Shown one piece after another: positions 60,192 to 64,000 of a stretch of DNA of 64,000 nucleotides. Location: the NCBI RefSeq assembly GCF_001652725.1, contig NZ_LWHJ01000027.1, forward strand, positions 310,001-374,000, in the 5' to 3' direction. How positions within the stretch are numbered: the first letter of the stretch is position 1; every line of letters starts with the position of its first letter. Source of the DNA: Pedobacter psychrophilus (GTDB taxonomy: Bacteria > Bacteroidota > Bacteroidia > Sphingobacteriales > Sphingobacteriaceae). The notes under the pieces are model-generated. The model was given only the letters and a program-made list of their open reading frames with translations. It had not been told where the DNA came from and did no database searches. A program made the position numbers and the translations under genes.

Positions 60192-62471
60192 ATGAAAAGA
60201 ACATTAGCTATACTTTCAATTTTCGTATCATTTAGTTTGTTTGCTCAAAAAAAAACATCCTTTGATCCGGTAGAAATGGTAAATCCACTTATGGGAACTC
60301 AATCTAAACCAGATTTATCCAATGGCAATACTTATCCTGCAATCGGAGTTCCTTGGGGCATGAATTTATGGTCGCCACAAACAGGAAAGATGGGTGATGG
60401 TTGGATGTACACTTATACTGCCGACAAAATACAAGGGTTTAAACAAACGCATCAGCCGTCACCTTGGATGAATGATTACGGACAGTTTTCCATTATGCCA
60501 GTAAACGGATTAAAGCTTAGTCAAGAAGCAAGAGCAAGCTGGTTTTCGCATAAAGCGGAGGTAAGCAAACCTTATTATTACAGCGTTTACTTGGCCGATC
60601 ATGACATCACCACAGAAATTACACCAACCGAAAGGGCAGCGCAGTTCCGTTTTACTTTTGGAAAATCAGACAGTTCTTATGTTATTATTGATGCTTTTGA
60701 TAGAGGTTCTTATGTGAAAATTATTCCCTCAGAAAGAAAGATTGTGGGTTATAATTCCAGATATAGCAGAGGGAAATACGAAAACCTAAAAAATTATTTT
60801 GTCATTCAATTTGATAAAGATTTTTCTTCGTCAGGAGTTTGGGATGGAAAAGATTTTTTATCAGAAACCCAAGAACTACAAAATAAACACACTGCGGCAA
60901 TCATCGGTTTTAAAACCAAAAAAGGAGAAAAAGTAAATGCTAAAGTAGCTTCATCGTTCATCAGTCTTGAACAAGCTGAATTAAATTTGACGAAAGAAGT
61001 TGGTAGTGATTCTTTTGAGCAAACATCAGCGAAAGCTAAAGCAGAATGGAACGAGCAATTAAGTAAAATTAAAGTAGAAGGCGGTTCAGATGAGCAAACC
61101 CGCACTTTTTACTCTTGTTTATATAGAGCCTTATTCTTCCCAAATAAATTGTATGAAATCAACAAAAACAATGAAATAGTTCACTGGAGCCCTTATAACA
61201 GTAAAATTTTGCCCGGCAGAATGTTCGCTGGGACAGGTTTTTGGGATACTTTTAGAGCTTTGTATCCTTTCCTGAATTTTGTTTATCCAGAAATTAACAA
61301 AGAAATGCAGGAAGGTTTGGTGAACGATTATAAAGAAGGCGGCTGGTTGCCCGAGTGGAGCAGTCCCGGCTATGCCAATATTATGGTGGGGAATAATTCA
61401 GCTTCGGTTGTTGCAGATGCTTATATAAAAGGTTTACGTGGTTACGATGTGGAAACTTTGTGGGAAGCCGTAAAACATGGTGCAAATAATGAAGGCCCAA
61501 TGGAGGCAGTGGGACGTGATGGGGTGAAATACTACAACGAACTGGGTTATGTGCCTTTCGATGTAAAAGTAAGTGAGAATGCGGCCAAAACTTTAGAATA
61601 CGCCTATGACGATTTTGCCATTTACCAATTAGGTAAAGCTTTAAATAAGCCAGCAAGCGAAATAGAAATTTATAAAAAAAGAGCCATGAATTATAAAAAC
61701 TTGTTTGATCCGGCAAGCGGATTAATGCGTGGTAAAAATAAAGATGGGAGTTTTCAAAGTCCTTTTAGTCCATTTAAATGGGGCGGGGCATTTACAGAGG
61801 GTAACAGCTGGCATTATACTTGGTCGGTTTTTCAGGATGTGGACGGACTCGCAAAACTGATGGGAGGTTATCGTAAATTTGTCGAAAAACTAGATTCTGT
61901 TTTCTCTATGCCACCCATTTTTGATGAAAGTGCTTACGGCGGGGTAATTCATGAGATTCGAGAAATGCAGATTGCCAATATGGGCCAATACGCTCATGGA
62001 AACCAGCCTATACAACACATGATTTACCTTTATAATTATGGAGGCGCCCCATACAAAACACAATATTGGGTTCGAGAAGCTATGAATAGGTTATACAAGG
62101 CCACACCTGATGGATATTGTGGAGATGAGGATAACGGACAAACTTCTGCTTGGTACATTTTCTCGGCAATGGGATTTTATCCGGTAACGCCAGCAACCGA
62201 CCAATATGTTTTGGGTGCGCCTTTGTTCAAAAAAATCATGGTGAGTTTAGCCAATGGCAAAACCATCGAAATTAATGCACCGAAAAACAGCGATGAAAAT
62301 AAGTATGTAAAAAGCATGACATTGAATGGAAAACCTTATAGTAAAAATTGGTTAAGCCATTCAGAATTGCAAAAAGGAGCAGTCCTTAATTTTGAGATGA
62401 CTGCCGAGCCGAATAAAACTCGCGGAAGCAAAAAGGAAGATTTTCCTTATTCTATGTCAACTGATAAATAA
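60192..62471 (+). CDS. GH92 alpha-mannosidase family protein
   Basis: 759 residues with a signal peptide ending SLFAQ. Family GH92 features: VNPLMGTQSKPDLSNGNTYPAIGVPWGMNLWSPQT, KTHQPSPWMNDYGQF-like (GFKQTHQPSPWMNDYG), 'TGFWDTFRALYPFLNFVYPE', and the C-terminal GDEDNGQTSAWYIFSAMGFYPV with canonical Asp. These are Ca2+-dependent exo-alpha-mannosidases acting at the periplasm or surface. It is full-length. It is close to, but distinct from, the GH92 at 20609. It is followed by a REP-like palindromic repeat and then a further GH92 gene. Confidence 0.93.
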   Translation: MKRTLAILSIFVSFSLFAQKKTSFDPVEMVNPLMGTQSKPDLSNGNTYPAIGVPWGMNLWSPQTGKMGDGWMYTYTADKIQGFKQTHQPSPWMNDYGQFSIMPVNGLKLSQEARASWFSHKAEVSKPYYYSVYLADHDITTEITPTERAAQFRFTFGKSDSSYVIIDAFDRGSYVKIIPSERKIVGYNSRYSRGKYENLKNYFVIQFDKDFSSSGVWDGKDFLSETQELQNKHTAAIIGFKTKKGEKVNAKVASSFISLEQAELNLTKEVGSDSFEQTSAKAKAEWNEQLSKIKVEGGSDEQTRTFYSCLYRALFFPNKLYEINKNNEIVHWSPYNSKILPGRMFAGTGFWDTFRALYPFLNFVYPEINKEMQEGLVNDYKEGGWLPEWSSPGYANIMVGNNSASVVADAYIKGLRGYDVETLWEAVKHGANNEGPMEAVGRDGVKYYNELGYVPFDVKVSENAAKTLEYAYDDFAIYQLGKALNKPASEIEIYKKRAMNYKNLFDPASGLMRGKNKDGSFQSPFSPFKWGGAFTEGNSWHYTWSVFQDVDGLAKLMGGYRKFVEKLDSVFSMPPIFDESAYGGVIHEIREMQIANMGQYAHGNQPIQHMIYLYNYGGAPYKTQYWVREAMNRLYKATPDGYCGDEDNGQTSAWYIFSAMGFYPVTPATDQYVLGAPLFKKIMVSLANGKTIEINAPKNSDENKYVKSMTLNGKPYSKNWLSHSELQKGAVLNFEMTAEPNKTRGSKKEDFPYSMSTDK

Positions 62472-62478
62472 AAAACAA

Positions 62479-62581
62479 CGTCATGTCGACGATAGGAGAC
62501 ATCTCACAAATAAAGTTGCCACATGGTGTGGAAATTGAATGAAAACCTATTTGTGAGACCTCTCGTTTCCTCGAGGTGACG
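62479..62581. repeat. REP-like interspersed inverted repeat
   Basis: Two 34-base arms, 62479-62512 and 62548-62581, are imperfect inverted copies (about 27 of 34 positions pair by hand count) around a 35-base spacer. The outer parts, CGTCATGTCGACGATAGGAG and its partner, and the inner TCTCACAAATA / TATTTGTGAGA match very well. Such 'GTCA..TCGA...GAGA..TCTCAC' elements recur in many Bacteroidota genomes between genes, so this is probably a copy of a dispersed repeat. No transposase is present. Confidence 0.75.
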
Positions 62582-62598
62582 AAAAAAGTAAATTTAAA

Positions 62599-64000
62599 AT
62601 GAAAAAACTTAACATCATATTCTTTCTCGCCATAAGTTTAAAACTTTCTGCGCAAACCAATTATGTGCAATATGCCAAACCCATTATCGGAACAGAGAAA
62701 ATGGGGCATACTTATCCAGGGGCTACTGTTCCTTTTGGTGCGGTGCAGTTAAGTCCAGATACAGATACAATTCCTTATGCTTATCAGGGGAAATATACCG
62801 GAACAGTTTATAAATATTGTGCGGGTTATCAATATGATGATCCAACCATTGTAGGTTTTAGTCATACGCATTTTTCAGGAACTGGTCATTCTGATTTAGG
62901 TGATTTTCTGATTATGCCTACGACTGGTAAATTACATTTGAATCCCGGAACGGAAGACCATCCAGAAAATGGTTACCGTTCTAAATTCTCTCATGAAAAT
63001 GAACTGGCAGAGCCGAATTATTATAAAGTAAAATTAGACGACCATAATATCACTGCCGAATTAACGACAACCACTCGAGTAGGATATCATCAGTATACTT
63101 TTCCAAAATCAGATCAAGCGCACATTATTCTGGATCTGATGCATGGAATCTATAATTACGACGAAAAGAATGTTTGGACTTTTGTAAGGGTGGAAAACGA
63201 TTCGACAGTAGTCGGCTACCGCCAAACCAGTGGTTGGGCTCGAACCCGAACCGTTTACTTTGCCATTAAGTTTTCGAAGTCCTTTAAATCTTATGGCTCT
63301 AAAGATTATTCTCCAAAAGTTCCTTATCGAGGTTTTTGGGGCAAGTTTGATCAAACCAAAAACTTCCCTGATTTAGCAGGAAAGCAACTGAGAATGTACT
63401 TTGATTTTGATACTCAAGACGGTGAAAAAATCGACATCAAATTTGCTTTATCTCCGGTAAGTACTTTAAATGCTTTAGAAAACATGAAAGTTGAAACTCC
63501 AAATTGGAATTTCAATGAAATAAAAAACAAAGGACAAGCACAATGGCAAAAGGAATTTGAGCGTGTGCAGGTAAATATGATTTCAAAAGCTGATATGGTA
63601 AATTTTTATACCGCTATGTATCATGCATTTATTACGCCAACCGTTTACACGGATGTAAATGGACATTACAAGGGGTTAGATCAAAATGTGCATCTGGCAG
63701 ATGGTTTTATTAATTACACTACATTTTCTTTGTGGGATACTTACCGAGCTTTACATCCTTTGTTCAATCTAATTCAGCCAGGCAGAAATAACGATATGGT
63801 AAAATCCATGATGGCTCATTATGATCAAAGCGTTTTACACATGTTGCCAGTTTGGTCAAATAGTGCAAATGATGATTGGTGTATGAGCGGTTACCATAGC
63901 GTTTCTGTAATTACTGATGCCATTATGAAAGGTATTTATACAGGCAATGCTAACAGAGCTTTGGATGCTTGTGTGGCAACAGCAAACCATCGTTCTTATG
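62599..64000 (+). CDS. GH92 alpha-mannosidase family protein, truncated by the window end
   Basis: 467 codons are visible from the ATG at 62599, and the frame is open to the end. The signal peptide ends SLKLSAQ. GH92 landmarks are YAKPIIGTEKMGHTYPGATVPFGAVQLSPDTDT, 'GYQYDDPTIVGFSHTHFSGTGHSDLGDFLIMP', YTAMYHAFITPTVYTD and 'TTFSLWDTYRALHPLFNLIQP'. The PFG..QLSPDT, HFSGTG and LWDTYR motifs are the canonical set for active GH92 alpha-mannosidases, so this copy is the most typical of the three in the window. The C-terminal part is outside. Confidence 0.95.
   Translation, partial: MKKLNIIFFLAISLKLSAQTNYVQYAKPIIGTEKMGHTYPGATVPFGAVQLSPDTDTIPYAYQGKYTGTVYKYCAGYQYDDPTIVGFSHTHFSGTGHSDLGDFLIMPTTGKLHLNPGTEDHPENGYRSKFSHENELAEPNYYKVKLDDHNITAELTTTTRVGYHQYTFPKSDQAHIILDLMHGIYNYDEKNVWTFVRVENDSTVVGYRQTSGWARTRTVYFAIKFSKSFKSYGSKDYSPKVPYRGFWGKFDQTKNFPDLAGKQLRMYFDFDTQDGEKIDIKFALSPVSTLNALENMKVETPNWNFNEIKNKGQAQWQKEFERVQVNMISKADMVNFYTAMYHAFITPTVYTDVNGHYKGLDQNVHLADGFINYTTFSLWDTYRALHPLFNLIQPGRNNDMVKSMMAHYDQSVLHMLPVWSNSANDDWCMSGYHSVSVITDAIMKGIYTGNANRALDACVATANHRSY

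Noticed and set aside
61381-61716. 111-codon minus-strand open frame inside GH92
   Set aside because: It is antisense to canonical GH92 sequence, with His/Leu-rich low-complexity translation and no motif.
62479-62581. Insertion sequence ends
   Set aside because: The spacer is only 35 bases, no transposase is encoded, and I see no target-site duplication.

Overview
The window is AT-rich DNA from a member of the Bacteroidota, most like Sphingobacteriaceae (Pedobacter and relatives). The evidence is two SusC/SusD pairs, a type IX secretion C-terminal sorting domain, lipoprotein signals of Bacteroidota type, promoters matching TAnnTTTG, and A-rich rather than Shine-Dalgarno-rich start regions. 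The species assignment is inference. I see no rRNA, tRNA, CRISPR array or transposase.

Layout. (1) 1-4118, minus strand: a uronate operon with uronate isomerase (uxaC), an SDR of the fructuronate/mannonate reductase type, an oligogalacturonate-lyase-like beta-propeller and a sodium:solute symporter cut by the window edge. An AraC regulator is divergent (4435-5322). (2) 5630-28121, plus strand: a polysaccharide utilization locus with a beta-helix lipoprotein, two SusC/SusD pairs, a DUF1735-like/PKD surface lipoprotein, a clan GH-A hydrolase, GH92, GH3, a GH88/GH105-like unsaturated uronyl hydrolase, and a Tat-exported member of the polysaccharide pyruvyl transferase family. A hairpin terminator separates the binding/transport genes from the enzymes. 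(3) 28156-42772: a mixed region with NmrA-like, HAD and helical-repeat proteins, a ribokinase / sugar permease / GH127 operon whose GH127 gene carries a frameshift, a second NmrA paralog flanked by a 95-bp direct repeat, an HxlR/NmrA divergent pair with a clear operator, and an AraC/NTF2/SDR/SRPBCC/SDR group. (4) 42917-64000: a second glycan-degrading region with GH5, GH10 xylanase, a T9SS-exported protein, GH36, a GH39-like protein, GH3 with PA14, a second beta-helix protein, a TonB-dependent receptor, a formylglycine-generating-enzyme-like lipoprotein, and two GH92 genes, the last running off the window.

How it fits together (inference). Surface SusC/D complexes and secreted enzymes would capture and cut a uronic-acid-containing glycan. 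The beta-helix proteins are candidate lyases, the GH88/GH105 enzyme would remove the unsaturated uronic acid, GH92 would remove alpha-mannose, and GH3/GH5/GH10/GH36/GH39 would process the backbone and other branches. Free uronate would enter the uxaC operon. The enzyme set at 18579-28121 (clan A glycanase, alpha-mannosidase, beta-glucosidase, unsaturated uronyl hydrolase, pyruvyl-transferase-fold protein) resembles what a xanthan-like polymer with a glucan backbone and mannose/glucuronate/pyruvate side chains would need. The substrate is not proven by the sequence.

The items most worth a second look are the Tat-exported pyruvyl-transferase-fold protein inside a catabolic locus, the GH127 frameshift with its zinc-site residues intact, the FGE-like lipoprotein that keeps both catalytic cysteines, the paired beta-helix paralogs, and several well-formed operator candidates.
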